This document shows positions 26,801-36,310 of a DNA stretch of 56,786 nucleotides, in pieces (the first letter of the stretch is position 1; every line of letters starts with the position of its first letter). The stretch covers positions 1 through 56,786 of the forward strand of contig NZGD01000010.1 of assembly GCA_002690925.1 (NCBI GenBank), given 5' to 3'. The notes under the pieces are model-generated. The model worked only from the letters and a program-made list of their open reading frames with translations. It was not told the DNA's origin and did not search any database. The position numbers were made by a program, and so were the translations under genes. The stretch comes from Rhodopirellula sp. (GTDB lineage Bacteria > Planctomycetota > Planctomycetia > Pirellulales > Pirellulaceae).

Positions 26801-27766
26801 ATACTGCCTCAAGAACGTGATGTTCCAGCGTTTTCCTTGTTAGGAAACGAATCGTATTCAGATGACAGTATGATTCGACTCGATGTTCATGGAGATCGAA
26901 TGCAAACTGGCAACGTTTCATTGTCGTTGCGGCCGGCAGTGGATTGTCCAACTAGCTTGTCGATCAGGCGTCTGGGTGCTGCGGATGCCTTGCGCCGTTT
27001 TAGCGATCCGCTGCGAAGTTATCTCAGAGCAAATTGGTCGCTCATTGAGGTCTTTGGGGACTGCATGCAGGATGTGATTGCCAAACCGGAAGGTGCCACC
27101 CGATTTTTTGTGATGGTGGATAAACGATCGCGTGGATTTTTGCGAGACCGATATGGTTTGCAACTTGTGAATCAATTCGTTGTCGAACCTATGTGTTTTT
27201 TCGGGACGGACTCGTCTCCGGTGAATTCAACCGAAAATTTGGGTCACGATCGACTAACGCAGGAAAGCGAATACCGGAAGGCTTTGTTGCCGTGGACTGA
27301 TATCGAAGTACTGTATTCTGCTTCGTTAGAATGGGGGGGGCTTCGGGAAACAGCTGTAGGTGGGAGTGTCCATGCCTGCCGAAGCACTGGATTACCCTCA
27401 TTGGTAGAGCAAGTTGCGATTGATAAGGACAGAGCCCAAGAGATGAGTGACGGCATTCAGATTGTTTGGAGGCCGACGTATTGGGGGACTCTTGCTGAGC
27501 CTGATGTGGTTCGTTTCAATCTTGAACATGTTGTTTGCACGGGGGCCGACAACAAGGTTGAGTCAGCAGTCTCTCCGGTCTTGGTGGAGGCTGCTGAGGG
27601 TTCATCACCAATCACGTTTAATCGTTCCTACCGCTTAGACCGCATAACCACTCACAGACATGCGGGGGGCTTGTTGTCCGGTACAGCGCTTCAGCAAAGT
27701 TTTGATTTGAGTGAAAAATGTCGTCATGTGGAACGCACGATCTCGATATCTGACCGCGCTGCTTGA
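23876..27766 (+). CDS. Unrecognised 1,296-residue orphan protein
   Basis: A single uninterrupted plus-strand frame of almost 3.9 kb, far longer than chance would allow, so it should be coding. I recognise no domain, catalytic motif or repeat in it. It is rich in Ser, Val, Arg and Leu, with scattered Cys (about 30) and His. There is no clear signal peptide, although a Met about 19 codons in begins MVLRFEWCALALPFSL, which is weakly hydrophobic. GTG 23876 is the first start; in-frame ATGs at 23930 and 24014 are alternatives and none has a strong ribosome site. The opposite strand has only short fragments with unlikely compositions, so this is not the shadow of a minus-strand gene. It converges on the PafA/Dop-like gene. 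Function is unknown. Confidence 0.6.
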   Translation: MPKTHPDRPSHSVGFTSQMVLRFEWCALALPFSLRRSCPASNSDRRMMQPRPSDNQHYCALPVTETLVPSRPQCRVPINSAAGVVQTVEDCVVFGLGSRSARIDNSSHELSMKGGVAVGESRECLISQQKGHGWRIDSQHVSIDEVAGIIDKDRLATEVFGKEPDPLPLGLLSTQHDVFSGRSNAGERNVSVDVESRLQSSVQDYSVGVHPEVFCGLHDQVGEEILTALGIRSAVSSVAESLSVMKQSGNSNTERDSRSAECGTLLKTEEQGGLEILQTHPTLFGGIEFLHLSERLTLFSLSDRRAGNGGEQRIEFGELAFTGGVVFDAFDRGTTPYASEDAVGRVVNDVTLMHAVSVASSSKHRQVAAKVLNCVNDKRLLESHRYPNRLLGAAATKCNALEEERGDVFHFSPDLLDVRHGSVAGVRDKKLCFQHWAWSLGRESVRWFVGNLLLTDHEGITSEMVCAVADVELVGSEFEALDSEVLCGSWVARMLTSKPVDIHRVVLRLQESDERLLGSWVMMTPLGVGALESLGSKVSASAALDMPRCWARISEFQYEVGLLSDAGVAADGNVITFASGHGHASLGLHFSRDVQHECGLLATVVPSVDWVDPRRELLMSRYDGLRRPNALVSRFSAIAPVAEVSLSDCFNSAPSVADLEKNKSTGRPFLVVCASQMFERPLSSGLVSRVRTGPVYRSGVENFGSNKQPVPETCDSDRWNRRAGTFNVTVLDKRFLRGWAFRSCLAVERRAAVMARGEGIARFTPINVGTHDSCLSSTQIGRYACGIEIISDQKFSGPRYETHMVMRPVESAVTMQAATRFLFRHRGCPVWHTEDVSNLVLQRDSLALNRHYLSCGQTLDTDVDVGVYDSFDSSAACVLDVLAISSDLSDSHAVGVSRSVVISSGGTHACTLAHVPQYLNRAAWCRNATPLLVAASSQLNVAEHFFPPLRTFELPRLVMRGLFTETQGAISCGTLILPQERDVPAFSLLGNESYSDDSMIRLDVHGDRMQTGNVSLSLRPAVDCPTSLSIRRLGAADALRRFSDPLRSYLRANWSLIEVFGDCMQDVIAKPEGATRFFVMVDKRSRGFLRDRYGLQLVNQFVVEPMCFFGTDSSPVNSTENLGHDRLTQESEYRKALLPWTDIEVLYSASLEWGGLRETAVGGSVHACRSTGLPSLVEQVAIDKDRAQEMSDGIQIVWRPTYWGTLAEPDVVRFNLEHVVCTGADNKVESAVSPVLVEAAEGSSPITFNRSYRLDRITTHRHAGGLLSGTALQQSFDLSEKCRHVERTISISDRAA

Positions 27767-27888
27767 ATCAGCAGTGACGCTGTGCAGTGAATGATTCTTC
27801 CTGTAGATAGTGAGCGGAAGCAAACCGCAGGGTGTTTGTGGATTTCTAGCCTCTTGGAATCCAGTCTTGGACAGTAGGGCTGCAGTCG

Positions 27889-29742
27889 TCACACGTGGTG
27901 CGAATCAGTGAAGTGGACACGGCGTTGTTGTTTGCCGTGTCCGATGAGGCCAAAGCCCCAGTCGCAAAGTAGTTTTTCTTCAGAGTCGGCGAATTCCCGA
28001 ATCAGCCAGCCACGGCGCGCTGCCGGGGAGTTGGGTGGTGGTGATCGTCGTCGTCGGTCAATTTCCGGTTGGTTCACCAATTGAGTTTCCGGCAGGGTTG
28101 CCACAAGCTTGTTGAAGTAGCCATCTCCAGAAAGTTCATGGTAACGAAGATCAATTTTCTTTTTGTCTGTCCATTCAGAGTCCGCTCCCAATTGATCGAG
28201 CATGGCTCGCTTGGTTAACCAGTCAATCTTTCCCAAAGCGTCCGAGAAGTTGGCTGCATCTTTTCGATAAGCCACGGCAGCATCGAGCAGTTCTCGCCAA
28301 CGCTTCAAAATGAGGGGAGCTTCTCCGTGGTGAACTGTTGGCACTCGCGCAACAAATGCTTCAGCGGCAGCAAGATATGACTTTTGCAAGTCCAAGGCCG
28401 ACATCTCACCCCGGTTGGTGGCAACGCGGGTGACCAAATTCCAGTCGCTGGTGATACGGGCCAAGGCTTGAAGCGGTGATTTGACTCGTGGCATTTTTCG
28501 ATGGTGCCCCGATTCGATCATGTCCAACAGCAAAGAGACCGATCCGACTTTGACATACTCTGCCAGCTCAGACAGGTTCGAATCTGAAAGACCAATTTGC
28601 AGCCGTTGCTTCCTCCCAAACATTTGCCAGGTTGAACCGAGTGAGTAAAAAGACTTCGCACAGAACTGGCCGAGCCAATGACCAAATACAAAGATTGGTT
28701 TCTCACCGTTGAAACCGCCCATATCCGCAACGGAATCGATCGCGATGCCTTTTGCACTGACGTGATAGCGGCCGTTGGGGTCCAAGGTTCCCGTACCGCA
28801 TAGGACAACACGTGACACCAGAAAGGCTGTAAGGCAACGACGCTGTCGCCGAAACGCGATGTGTCTTACCACAAACCGTAATATAAGTACGGTGGGCAAG
28901 TGAACGCATCGAAGAATTGCCAATAGAGGTGTTGCGACCCATCGCGGGACACCGTCAAAAAGATCATCCGGTTTGTCAAATGCGACTGCTTGTCCTTTGA
29001 TCGTTTTGCATGCGAATACCACGACCAAGATGGCTGCCATTACCGGAAGTGAGGCCAGCAGGCTGAGCACCTGAATACCCCACAGCAGAAGGATGAAAAT
29101 CCGATAAATAAGCAGCAAAAATCCGTGGGCGACTTCAGCCTCATAGTTCTCATGGCAGCCATAAACGTGTCCGAGTGCATCACGACTATTTTTCAAGATG
29201 CGGATATCGAATCCGGTTCTAGAATTAATGGCAGCATCAGCCGCAAGGCTATCGACTGACCTTTGGCAAGTCAGCAGTTCTGAGGGAGCGTGAACTTCTG
29301 GCGTGGCGATTTCAAGAAAACCACCTGGTTTTTGTAGCATTGTTGGATGTGACTCAAAGCTGACTGCTGCTCCATTTGCCAAAAAAAGTTGGTCATGGTC
29401 AAAAACACCAGGGACCGTGGGTTGATCCTCGCGTATGACATCACACAAGGCGGAGTAGACTTGCTGAGCCGCTGGTAGTGCGTGTGATTCAACCTCATGA
29501 GATCCGAGGATCAGAGTCGCGTATTCGGTTTCAAGGCCGATAAGGCGAGATGCTAACACGGGTGGTTGTTTGCTTCTCTGTATTGGGTTGGCAGACGGAT
29601 CTGGTGCGTTGTCTGTTCGCCAGCGTGGCGAATACCGTGGTTGACCTTGATCTCCCGGATCAGTCTCGGATTGGCGTTTGTTTCGCGTCAACCTGTGCCC
29701 CTTCGAAACGTATTGCGACGGTGGTAAATCGCGTTTCTCCAA
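27889..29742 (-). CDS. PafA/Dop-fold (pupylation-type) protein with a membrane insertion
   Basis: A member of the Pup ligase/Pup deamidase carboxylate-amine ligase fold. Family landmarks, in order: GLETEYA (residues 69-75, the ETE metal site), a LANGAA...ATPEV segment (121-150) matching the NGARLYVDH...PE loop, KNSRDALGHVYGCHENY (184-200), FLVSRVVLCGTG (307-318), GLSDSNLSELAEYVKVGS (384-401) and a C-terminal DLRYHEL. Unlike known PafA/Dop, about 100 residues (~205-305) are inserted after HENY; they contain strongly hydrophobic stretches at ~207-248 and ~266-297, so it should be membrane-anchored. The catalytic Asp of the VDH/LDV motif appears replaced by Glu130. The first ~60 residues look unstructured; a GTG at 29559 would begin one Val before LASRLIGLETEYA. 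No Pup, UBact or proteasome gene is in the window. Last gene of the minus-strand block. Confidence 0.85.
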   Translation of the reverse strand: MEKRDLPPSQYVSKGHRLTRNKRQSETDPGDQGQPRYSPRWRTDNAPDPSANPIQRSKQPPVLASRLIGLETEYATLILGSHEVESHALPAAQQVYSALCDVIREDQPTVPGVFDHDQLFLANGAAVSFESHPTMLQKPGGFLEIATPEVHAPSELLTCQRSVDSLAADAAINSRTGFDIRILKNSRDALGHVYGCHENYEAEVAHGFLLLIYRIFILLLWGIQVLSLLASLPVMAAILVVVFACKTIKGQAVAFDKPDDLFDGVPRWVATPLLAILRCVHLPTVLILRFVVRHIAFRRQRRCLTAFLVSRVVLCGTGTLDPNGRYHVSAKGIAIDSVADMGGFNGEKPIFVFGHWLGQFCAKSFYSLGSTWQMFGRKQRLQIGLSDSNLSELAEYVKVGSVSLLLDMIESGHHRKMPRVKSPLQALARITSDWNLVTRVATNRGEMSALDLQKSYLAAAEAFVARVPTVHHGEAPLILKRWRELLDAAVAYRKDAANFSDALGKIDWLTKRAMLDQLGADSEWTDKKKIDLRYHELSGDGYFNKLVATLPETQLVNQPEIDRRRRSPPPNSPAARRGWLIREFADSEEKLLCDWGFGLIGHGKQQRRVHFTDSHHV

Positions 29743-30065
29743 TTTCTTCGTTATGTCGCTTCGCTGTATTCCCTTGTTGTTTTTGAATACAGCTAAATCG
29801 CTTGCCAGTGCGCGAACGCCCGTTGATGAATTTCACCATTTCCTTTGCCTCAATGACCACATCAGGCTCGGTTGTTAGGAGAGTTTGCAGGCCGTCGTCA
29901 CCAGCATTCAACAGCGGAGATTTTCCACGACAATGAGTTGGTGATTGTTGTGCTGCCTTGCTTCCAACCACTGTATTTTAGCGGCTGTTGGCAGGTTGCA
30001 GGATGGAAAAATTCACCAACCTGCACCTCTCGAGGTGTAGAGGTTTCGTTATGTCATTCTGGTTG
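29743..30065. other. Intergenic region downstream of ribH
   Basis: About 320 bases with no gene seen. CACCTC-TC-GAGGTG (30024-30037) is an inverted repeat just past the ribH stop on the minus strand. It lacks a T-run. Confidence 0.3.
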
Positions 30066-30545
30066 TCAAATACCCGCGTCTATTTTTTCCTGTAGTCGAA
30101 GCAGTTCAATCACGGCGCCGGCGGCTTCATGGCCTTTGTTTCCGACCGTTCCACCACTACGATTGATTGCCTGCTCCAGCGTGTTGCAAGTCAGTAAACC
30201 AAATGCAATCGGGATTCGGTTTTGGATACCCATCTCCATCAACGATAGGCTGACCGCGCGATTGATGTGTTCATCGTGGGTTGTCTCGCCTCGGATCACA
30301 CAACCAAGTGCGACTGCTGCCACGACTTCAGGTTGCTCAATGACTTGGTGAACGACGTTCGATAGTTCCCACGCACCGGGCACGCGGATGACGGGCGCTC
30401 GTTCAGCGGTATAGCCAGCATCTGCGAGAGTTTCCAGGGCTGCAGCTACGAGCGAATCGCAAATAGCTGGGTTATAACGGCTTGCAACAATAGCAACTTT
30501 GCCGTTAGGAAGAACTCCATCAAGGCCTGTGATTTCAGTTGACAT
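30066..30545 (-). CDS. ribH: 6,7-dimethyl-8-ribityllumazine synthase
   Basis: Penultimate enzyme of riboflavin synthesis, condensing the ribityl-pyrimidine with 3,4-dihydroxy-2-butanone 4-phosphate. The 159-residue length is typical. Key elements are [14 protein letters not shown] near the N-terminus, the [10 protein letters not shown] motif, and [14 protein letters not shown], which carries the catalytic His. The start codon lies inside the end of rho: ATGTCAACTGA contains both the ribH start and the rho stop, an 11-base overlap, which suggests translational coupling. Confidence 0.96.
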   Translation of the reverse strand: MSTEITGLDGVLPNGKVAIVASRYNPAICDSLVAAALETLADAGYTAERAPVIRVPGAWELSNVVHQVIEQPEVVAAVALGCVIRGETTHDEHINRAVSLSLMEMGIQNRIPIAFGLLTCNTLEQAINRSGGTVGNKGHEAAGAVIELLRLQEKIDAGI

Positions 30546-32046
30546 CCTTTAAACTCATCAAAAATTCAGCGTTGTTTTGTGTTTTACGTAATTGGTCGGT
30601 CAGATTCTGCATCCCATCTGCCGGTGACAGTTCTGCCAGTGCTCTTCGCAAGCTAGATATCCTGCGATACTCCTCAGGATCCATCAGCATTTCTTCACGT
30701 CTTGTTCCACTTGCGCTGATATCGATAGCGGGCCAAATCCTGCGATCCACCAAGGCACGATCCAAGACAATTTCCAAGTTGCCTGTTCCTTTGAACTCTT
30801 CGAAAATAACGTCATCCATCCGGCTGCCAGTATCCACCAGTGCGGTTGCCAAAATGGTCAGTGAGCCTCCCTCTTCTACCTTGCGGGCGGAGCCAAAGAG
30901 AGCCTTCGGCTTCTGCAATGCGCCCGCGTCGAGGCCACCAGTCAGGAGCTTGCCGGTTGCTTCACCGTCGCTGTTGTGAGCTCTGGCGAGACGTGTGATG
31001 GAGTCAAGGAAGATAACAACGTCCACGTTGTTTTCAACCATGCGTTTTGCTTTTTCGATCACCATCTGCGCGACTTGAATATGTCGTTGGGCTGGTTCAT
31101 CGAACGTACTACTGATCACTTCGCACTGCGGTCCACGGACTTCACGCTCCATGTCGGTGACTTCTTCGGGACGCTCATCGATCAAGAGAACAAAGACGTA
31201 AGAGTCAGGATAGTTTTTCAGAACAGCTCGAGCCATCTGCTGCATCAAAATTGTTTTGCCAGCGCGCGGCGGGCTTACGATCAAACCGCGTTGCCCAAAA
31301 CCGATGGGCGTCAGCATGTCGACGACTCTTGTGCTGATTTCGCCAGTATCGTGCTCCATAATGATGCGTGTGTTAGGGTGCAGTGGCGTCAATTCATCAA
31401 ATGGAACAACGTTCTTGCGGCCCATCGGGTCGTTGCTGTTGATCGCCTCGATACGTAACAAGGCAAAGTAACGCTCGTTCTCCTTGGGGGGCCGGATTTG
31501 GCCCGCAACATGGCTTCCCGTTTGCAAGCCGAACCTTCGAATCTGGCTTGGGGATACGTAGATATCATCGGGGCAGGACAAATAGTGATACGCAGGGCTG
31601 CGGAGAAAACCAAAGCCATCTGGCAGAATCTCAAGAGTCCCTTCACCGTACATCAAGCCGTCGGCTTTCATTCGGTGTTTTAGAATCTTAAAGATCAGTT
31701 CCTGACGCGGCACGTCTGACAATCCAGCGATGCCTTCGCTTTCTGCCAGCGTTAATAACTCTTCGAGGGACTGCCGCTGTAATTCAGCAATATTGAGTGG
31801 TTGTTTTTCGTTGTTTTCAACCGAGGGTATACCTACCTTTTCGCCAGCCTTGTTGGCTTCACTGACAATCTCTTCCGGTAGAGATAGCGGATCCCGCTCA
31901 GCGTCCAGTTCGCGGATTCGTTCATCGACTTCCTTGTCGGGATGTCTGGGACGATTTTTGTTCTGGCGGTAGTTGCGGTATTCGCGTTGCCCGTTCTTGC
32001 GTTTGGACTCGAAATCATCTCGCGAGTGTGGAGTGTTTGGGGACAT
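30535..32046 (-). CDS. rho: Transcription termination factor Rho
   Basis: Hexameric RNA-dependent ATPase that terminates transcription. The ~110 N-terminal residues are a basic/charged extension ([20 protein letters not shown]) with a Rho N-terminal helical part around residues 88-125. The RNA-binding OSB domain follows ([31 protein letters not shown]). The ATPase core has Walker [25 protein letters not shown], the Walker B-like [16 protein letters not shown], and the R-loop/secondary site ending GTRREEML. 503 residues. It overlaps ribH and follows coaE by 245 bases. Confidence 0.97.
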   Translation of the reverse strand: MSPNTPHSRDDFESKRKNGQREYRNYRQNKNRPRHPDKEVDERIRELDAERDPLSLPEEIVSEANKAGEKVGIPSVENNEKQPLNIAELQRQSLEELLTLAESEGIAGLSDVPRQELIFKILKHRMKADGLMYGEGTLEILPDGFGFLRSPAYHYLSCPDDIYVSPSQIRRFGLQTGSHVAGQIRPPKENERYFALLRIEAINSNDPMGRKNVVPFDELTPLHPNTRIIMEHDTGEISTRVVDMLTPIGFGQRGLIVSPPRAGKTILMQQMARAVLKNYPDSYVFVLLIDERPEEVTDMEREVRGPQCEVISSTFDEPAQRHIQVAQMVIEKAKRMVENNVDVVIFLDSITRLARAHNSDGEATGKLLTGGLDAGALQKPKALFGSARKVEEGGSLTILATALVDTGSRMDDVIFEEFKGTGNLEIVLDRALVDRRIWPAIDISASGTRREEMLMDPEEYRRISSLRRALAELSPADGMQNLTDQLRKTQNNAEFLMSLKDVN

Positions 32047-32291
32047 GTGCGTCCAAGTGATTAGAAAAGAGGTGGGGAAGGATTGAGGAGAAGAGAATTT
32101 TGATGAGTCAAAACTGATGTCCAGTCGAATGAGGCATCAGAGGGAGAGGAGAGAAGTGTGTGCCTGCAGGGAAGGGTCCAGTATGATCGCTGCAAGTCGG
32201 AGTGTCAGAAATAGGAGTGTAGGAGATACTAAATAAGCTGAATTTGTTTGGTGATTGGGGCGCGAATCATTCTCTTTTTTCGAATTTAGTT

Positions 32292-32954
32292 CTAAGTAAG
32301 TGTTTTACGCCCACTCCCTTCAAAGCAATGACGGGGGTCGCTGGCAGCAGAATGCTGTCTAACTAAGGAACTCCATAAGGTGCTGATGGTATCGTTTAAT
32401 TCGGCTAGCGTTCCATTATTCAAGATCACACGTGTGCTGAGTCGCATTTTTTCAGCGATTTCGAGTTGATTTTTTTCCCGTGATTGCAAGTGCTCAGGCG
32501 TCCATCCACGAGACCTTACCCGCGCAATGCGGATTTCCTTATCAGAGTCCACACACCAAATTTCGTCGCAGCTTCGATCCCATGATGACTTGAATAGTAG
32601 TGGGACATCGAGGATTGCGACTGAATCCCCCCTCTTTTCGAATCTGAACAATTGATTCTTGATTAGCTGCTTCGTTTCGGGATGGATCCGGCTCTCAAGA
32701 TAGTCTAGTCGGCTGCGGCTGGCATCGTCATCCCCGAATACCAATGCGGCCAGTTTAGCACGGTCAATTTCATCATCGTTATTAACGATGGAAGCCCCGT
32801 AGTGCTGAATCAAATCAGCCTGAACATCCGGCTGATCCATGACTGTCTTGGCGAGCAGGTCTGCATTGATCCAAGTTGCACCCAGTTCCACTAACCTTTC
32901 AGCAACGGTTGATTTCCCGCCCGCGGGGGTTCCAACGAGTCCTAACACAATCAT
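32292..32954 (-). CDS. coaE: Dephospho-CoA kinase
   Basis: Last step of coenzyme A synthesis: phosphorylation of the 3'-hydroxyl of dephospho-CoA. The P-loop reads GTPAGGKST (residues 8-16; Gly where GSGKS is usual), followed by INADLLAK and the AILDVPLLFKSSWDRSCDEIWCV motif typical of CoaE, which contains the conserved DxPLLFE-like segment. 220 residues is the family norm. Adjacent to rho on the same strand. Confidence 0.94.
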   Translation of the reverse strand: MIVLGLVGTPAGGKSTVAERLVELGATWINADLLAKTVMDQPDVQADLIQHYGASIVNNDDEIDRAKLAALVFGDDDASRSRLDYLESRIHPETKQLIKNQLFRFEKRGDSVAILDVPLLFKSSWDRSCDEIWCVDSDKEIRIARVRSRGWTPEHLQSREKNQLEIAEKMRLSTRVILNNGTLAELNDTISTLWSSLVRQHSAASDPRHCFEGSGRKTLT

Positions 32955-33291
32955 GGCTTAAAGCGATCCCGGTCGTTGGTTGTCCGAATTGAATAGGCTT
33001 GATGGGGTGTATTAAGGGAGGGCAAGCCGCCGCAGAAATCGTTATGACCTTCTCGCTTTTTTCAATACCCGGGTGCCAAATGTGCCCGTCTCCACAGTTT
33101 CGATCCCCGTAACTTAAGTGAACGTCGTTTAACTAACTATCATCTTTGAGCTGAATGCAACTATTGTGTGGTGAGATTGGTTCATGGTTGCAAGCTTTGG
33201 TTCCATGCAAGTTCGGAATCGAGCAGTCCGCTGCTCCTTCTGCCTCGACGGTGGGCGTCCACGTTATGCGGTAGCGTCGTTCTTTTGCCAG
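32955..33291. other. Intergenic region upstream of coaE
   Basis: Nothing recognisable in these ~340 bases. It presumably holds the coaE promoter and the 3' end of the zinc-ribbon gene transcript. Confidence 0.3.
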
Positions 33292-34023
33292 CTAAACTCG
33301 AGTGCTTTCGGGCATGTAAAGGAATGCATTGCAGTTAGGACAGCGGATCAATACCGACATTCTGAGACGATCAATGTATTGGGTGGTTAGAACTTGGTAG
33401 CATCCACCACATGATTCGTCCTCTACGGGGGCCAGAGCTTCTTCTCCTTTTGCTTTGATGACTCGGCGATATTCTACCATGACCGCACCTGGAATTTGTT
33501 CCTCGGATTGTTCTAACTCGGCGTTCACTCGTGCCAGTTCACCCTGCAGTTCGCTTGTTTTTGCCTCGACTTCGGTGATCCGCGTTTTCTGATCACTTTG
33601 TTGGTTTTCAAGTTCGGCGGTAACATCTTTCAGCTTGGTTTCGAGGCCATCGATGTGGTCCATTGCCTCGAGGATTTCGTCGCTGAGGACGCTATTGGCT
33701 TGCTTGTCCGCTGCGATCTGGTCTTTTAGTAAATTGAACTCGCGGTTGCTTGCAGCAGTATTGAGTTTCGTCTGCAGTTGATCAATTTGTGCTTCGCGTG
33801 ACTTCAGCTGCAGTTGTTTTTCATCTGACACCAGGTTGGCTTTTTTCAACGTGTCTTTCAAAGACTGCAGATTTTCTTCTGCTTTTGCAACAAGCGACTC
33901 TCCTGCCGTGATCTGTCGAGGTCCTCTTGCGATTTGCGCGGCGAGGTCGGCACGCTGTCGGTGTATCCTGTGCAGTTTGCGAAGCAGGCTCGCACTGATT
34001 TCAATTTTGGTATCACTGGGCAT
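33292..34023 (-). CDS. Coiled-coil zinc-ribbon protein (COG1579-type)
   Basis: A 243-residue protein: residues ~10-180 form a long coiled coil rich in Glu, Gln, Leu, Lys and Ala. A C4 zinc ribbon follows (CGGCYQVLTTQ, then CPNCNAFLY), the C-terminal zf-RING_7/DUF164 type of COG1579. These are described as possible nucleic-acid-binding proteins; the true role is unclear. It sits between rpoD and coaE on the same strand, an ordinary position for this family near core gene-expression genes. Confidence 0.88.
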   Translation of the reverse strand: MPSDTKIEISASLLRKLHRIHRQRADLAAQIARGPRQITAGESLVAKAEENLQSLKDTLKKANLVSDEKQLQLKSREAQIDQLQTKLNTAASNREFNLLKDQIAADKQANSVLSDEILEAMDHIDGLETKLKDVTAELENQQSDQKTRITEVEAKTSELQGELARVNAELEQSEEQIPGAVMVEYRRVIKAKGEEALAPVEDESCGGCYQVLTTQYIDRLRMSVLIRCPNCNAFLYMPESTRV

Positions 34024-34383
34024 GAGTTAGATCGACGTATAAAGACGGATGACAAGGGAATGGAGACGCGTAGGTGCTTGCTTGGCAGAAGGTCGCGGCA
34101 ACCGTCAGGCGAAAAGTGGCGGCGATTTATCACCGTGTTGAGCCGTTTTGGTTAAACGCATTTCTTATTCGGTCTGAAAACACCTTGTTCGTGATACTTT
34201 CGCAGCAAGCTTATTCAATCAGCATATCGCTCTGGGGAGTTCCTGCCAGCGACCTTGAGTGGGAAAAGTCCTCAAACAGGCGTTAAGAGCGAAAAACAAG
34301 TCTATTCCGGGCTCTAGCATTCTAGAATTCGGCTGGAATTCTGTTTCTGATTCTGATGACCAGATTGTAGCATTGGGAAACGC
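34024..34383. other. Intergenic region between rpoD terminator and zinc-ribbon gene
   Basis: No gene seen. AGAATTC-GGCTG-GAATTCT (34324-34342) is a perfect seven-base inverted repeat. Confidence 0.3.
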
Positions 34384-34420
34384 AAAACGGGCGGCCAGCC
34401 GCGGGAAGGCTGGTCGCCCG
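34384..34420 (-). terminator. Terminator after rpoD
   Basis: CGGGCGGCCAGCC (34388-34400) and GGCTGGTCGCCCG (34408-34420) form a 13-pair stem with one G-U pair and a seven-base loop. On the minus strand it is followed by TTTTGCGTTT. It lies 35 bases past the rpoD stop and separates rpoD from the zinc-ribbon gene. Confidence 0.82.
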
Positions 34421-34454
34421 CATACTCATTTTACTCTTGTAAAAAACTTTGCAA

Positions 34455-36149
34455 TCAAGCTGCTGTTTTCAGAAATGCGGCTAGACGATCTGAACGCGAA
34501 GGGCTTTGAAGTTTCGCAACGGCCTTCGCTTCGATTTGGCGGACCCGTTCACGAGTGACTTTGAAAATCCGGCCACACTCCTCGAGCGTGTAGGAGTAAC
34601 CGTCGACCAGACCATATCGAAGCCGAATGATTTCTCGCTCGCGATAGGTCAGGGTTTTCAGCAGTTCATCAATCTTGCCCCGTAGGATACTGCTTGCTGC
34701 TGAGCGAACAGGATTGTGGCTGTCGCCGTCCTCGATGAATTCACCAAAACTGCTATCTTCACCCTCACCCACTGGCCGGTCCAGGCTAACCGGGTGTCGC
34801 CCGATATCCATCACTCGTCGCACTTCTTCGAGTGGGATTTCAGTGAATTTGCTGATTTCTTCATAGGTTGGTTCCCGTTTGAAATCCTGCATCAGGGATT
34901 TCTGTGCCTGACGCAACTTGCTGAGGACATCAATCATGTGGACTGGAATTCGAATGGTGCGAGCTTGGTCAGCAATGGCTCTTGTGATTGCCTGACGGAT
35001 CCACCAAGTTGCGTAGGTGCTGAATTTGAACCCGCGACGGTATTCGTATTTGTCAACTGCTCGCATCAATCCCGTGTTGCCTTCCTGAATCAGGTCCAGA
35101 AAAGACATGCCACGATTTCTATATTTCTTCGCGATTGAAACAACGAGACGAAGGTTACCGCTACTGAGTTGACGTTTGGTGGCCTCATACTCTTCAAAGT
35201 GCCGACGGGCTTTGACCATGCGGTTGTGGAGGCTGGTTGGGCTTTCCTGTGTTACCAGCATCAGCTCGCGTTGCTCTTGTCGCAGGTCGGCCGCCTCGTC
35301 ACGGCTGACTGCGTCATTTCCCAGTTCGGCCAAGCGTGCTCGAATGAAATTCATTCTCTTGGAAATCTCTTCCAGATGCTTGAGCAGAGGTGTGACGCGG
35401 CGGCTACGGAGGCTGAGTTCTTCTACCAGCTCAAGGCACTTTCTGCGATTGCTGATGAAACGTCGGCGGACCTCAGCTTTCAGGCGTGGCGATGTGCTTT
35501 TTCGAACTAGCAGCTCGAAGTCAGCTTTGTTTTGACGAATCAGAACATCGAGGGTACGCAGGTTGTGTGGCATCCGTGCGGTGATTTGTTCTTTGGTTAA
35601 GCGTTCCGTCAATGAGACTTTGATGGTGCGATCAAAAGGCAATTCGCCGCTGTGGACGCGGTGCAGTGTCTGCACTGTTGCACGCATGGCGTAATCTGAT
35701 TCCAGCAGCGTACGACGAAATTGTTTTCTCGTGATTTCAATCTTTTTCGCGAGTGCGATTTCCTCTTCGCGTGTGAGCAATGGAATCTCTGCCATTTGGC
35801 TCAGGTACATACGGATGGGATCATCGCTGGGCTTTGGCATTTCTATCGCTGCAGCTGCCAGTGTTTCACCTTCCACGTTCCCTTCAAAGCTGTCTGCTGC
35901 TTTGAGGTTCGGTCGTCGCATCTCAGCGACATTGGGCTCAGGAGCACGAATGAGCTTCGCTTTGGCTTTCGCGGGTGCTGAGTCGATCAACTGGATACCT
36001 TTTCGTTCGATTGCCAACAGCAAACGATCCAGTTTCTCAGGGCTCACGTCCTCATCAGGAAGGTAAGCGTTGACATCTTCGTAAGTCAGGAATCCGTCTT
36101 GGACGCCGCGGGAAATGAGAGATGACAGTTCTTGATCCATCAATTGCAT
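34455..36149 (-). CDS. rpoD: Primary RNA polymerase sigma factor (RpoD/SigA)
   Basis: 564 residues. Region 1.1-like start (residues 1-55), region 1.2 ([22 protein letters not shown], ~109-137), a non-conserved stretch (~140-320), region 2 ([26 protein letters not shown]..., ~332-410) with [19 protein letters not shown], region 3 and region 4 (~495-555) ending [18 protein letters not shown]. All landmarks of a group-1 factor are present. A GAGG lies 10 bases before ATG 36149. It follows dnaG on the same strand by 161 bases, the dnaG-rpoD pairing of the macromolecular-synthesis operon; no rpsU is seen upstream. Confidence 0.97.
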   Translation of the reverse strand: MQLMDQELSSLISRGVQDGFLTYEDVNAYLPDEDVSPEKLDRLLLAIERKGIQLIDSAPAKAKAKLIRAPEPNVAEMRRPNLKAADSFEGNVEGETLAAAAIEMPKPSDDPIRMYLSQMAEIPLLTREEEIALAKKIEITRKQFRRTLLESDYAMRATVQTLHRVHSGELPFDRTIKVSLTERLTKEQITARMPHNLRTLDVLIRQNKADFELLVRKSTSPRLKAEVRRRFISNRRKCLELVEELSLRSRRVTPLLKHLEEISKRMNFIRARLAELGNDAVSRDEAADLRQEQRELMLVTQESPTSLHNRMVKARRHFEEYEATKRQLSSGNLRLVVSIAKKYRNRGMSFLDLIQEGNTGLMRAVDKYEYRRGFKFSTYATWWIRQAITRAIADQARTIRIPVHMIDVLSKLRQAQKSLMQDFKREPTYEEISKFTEIPLEEVRRVMDIGRHPVSLDRPVGEGEDSSFGEFIEDGDSHNPVRSAASSILRGKIDELLKTLTYREREIIRLRYGLVDGYSYTLEECGRIFKVTRERVRQIEAKAVAKLQSPSRSDRLAAFLKTAA

Positions 36150-36310
36150 ATCTAAAAAACCTCGTGTTTTACACGCCTTCGTGGCATGTGGGTCAAATGA
36201 AAATCCGTTTCAGTTGCGGTATGTTGAGCGGTGGCTCCTTGTGGGATTGCAGAAACTGACTGGGTCGTCGGAATCCATTGTAAAGTGGACAGTGTAAATG
36301 AATGGGTTGC

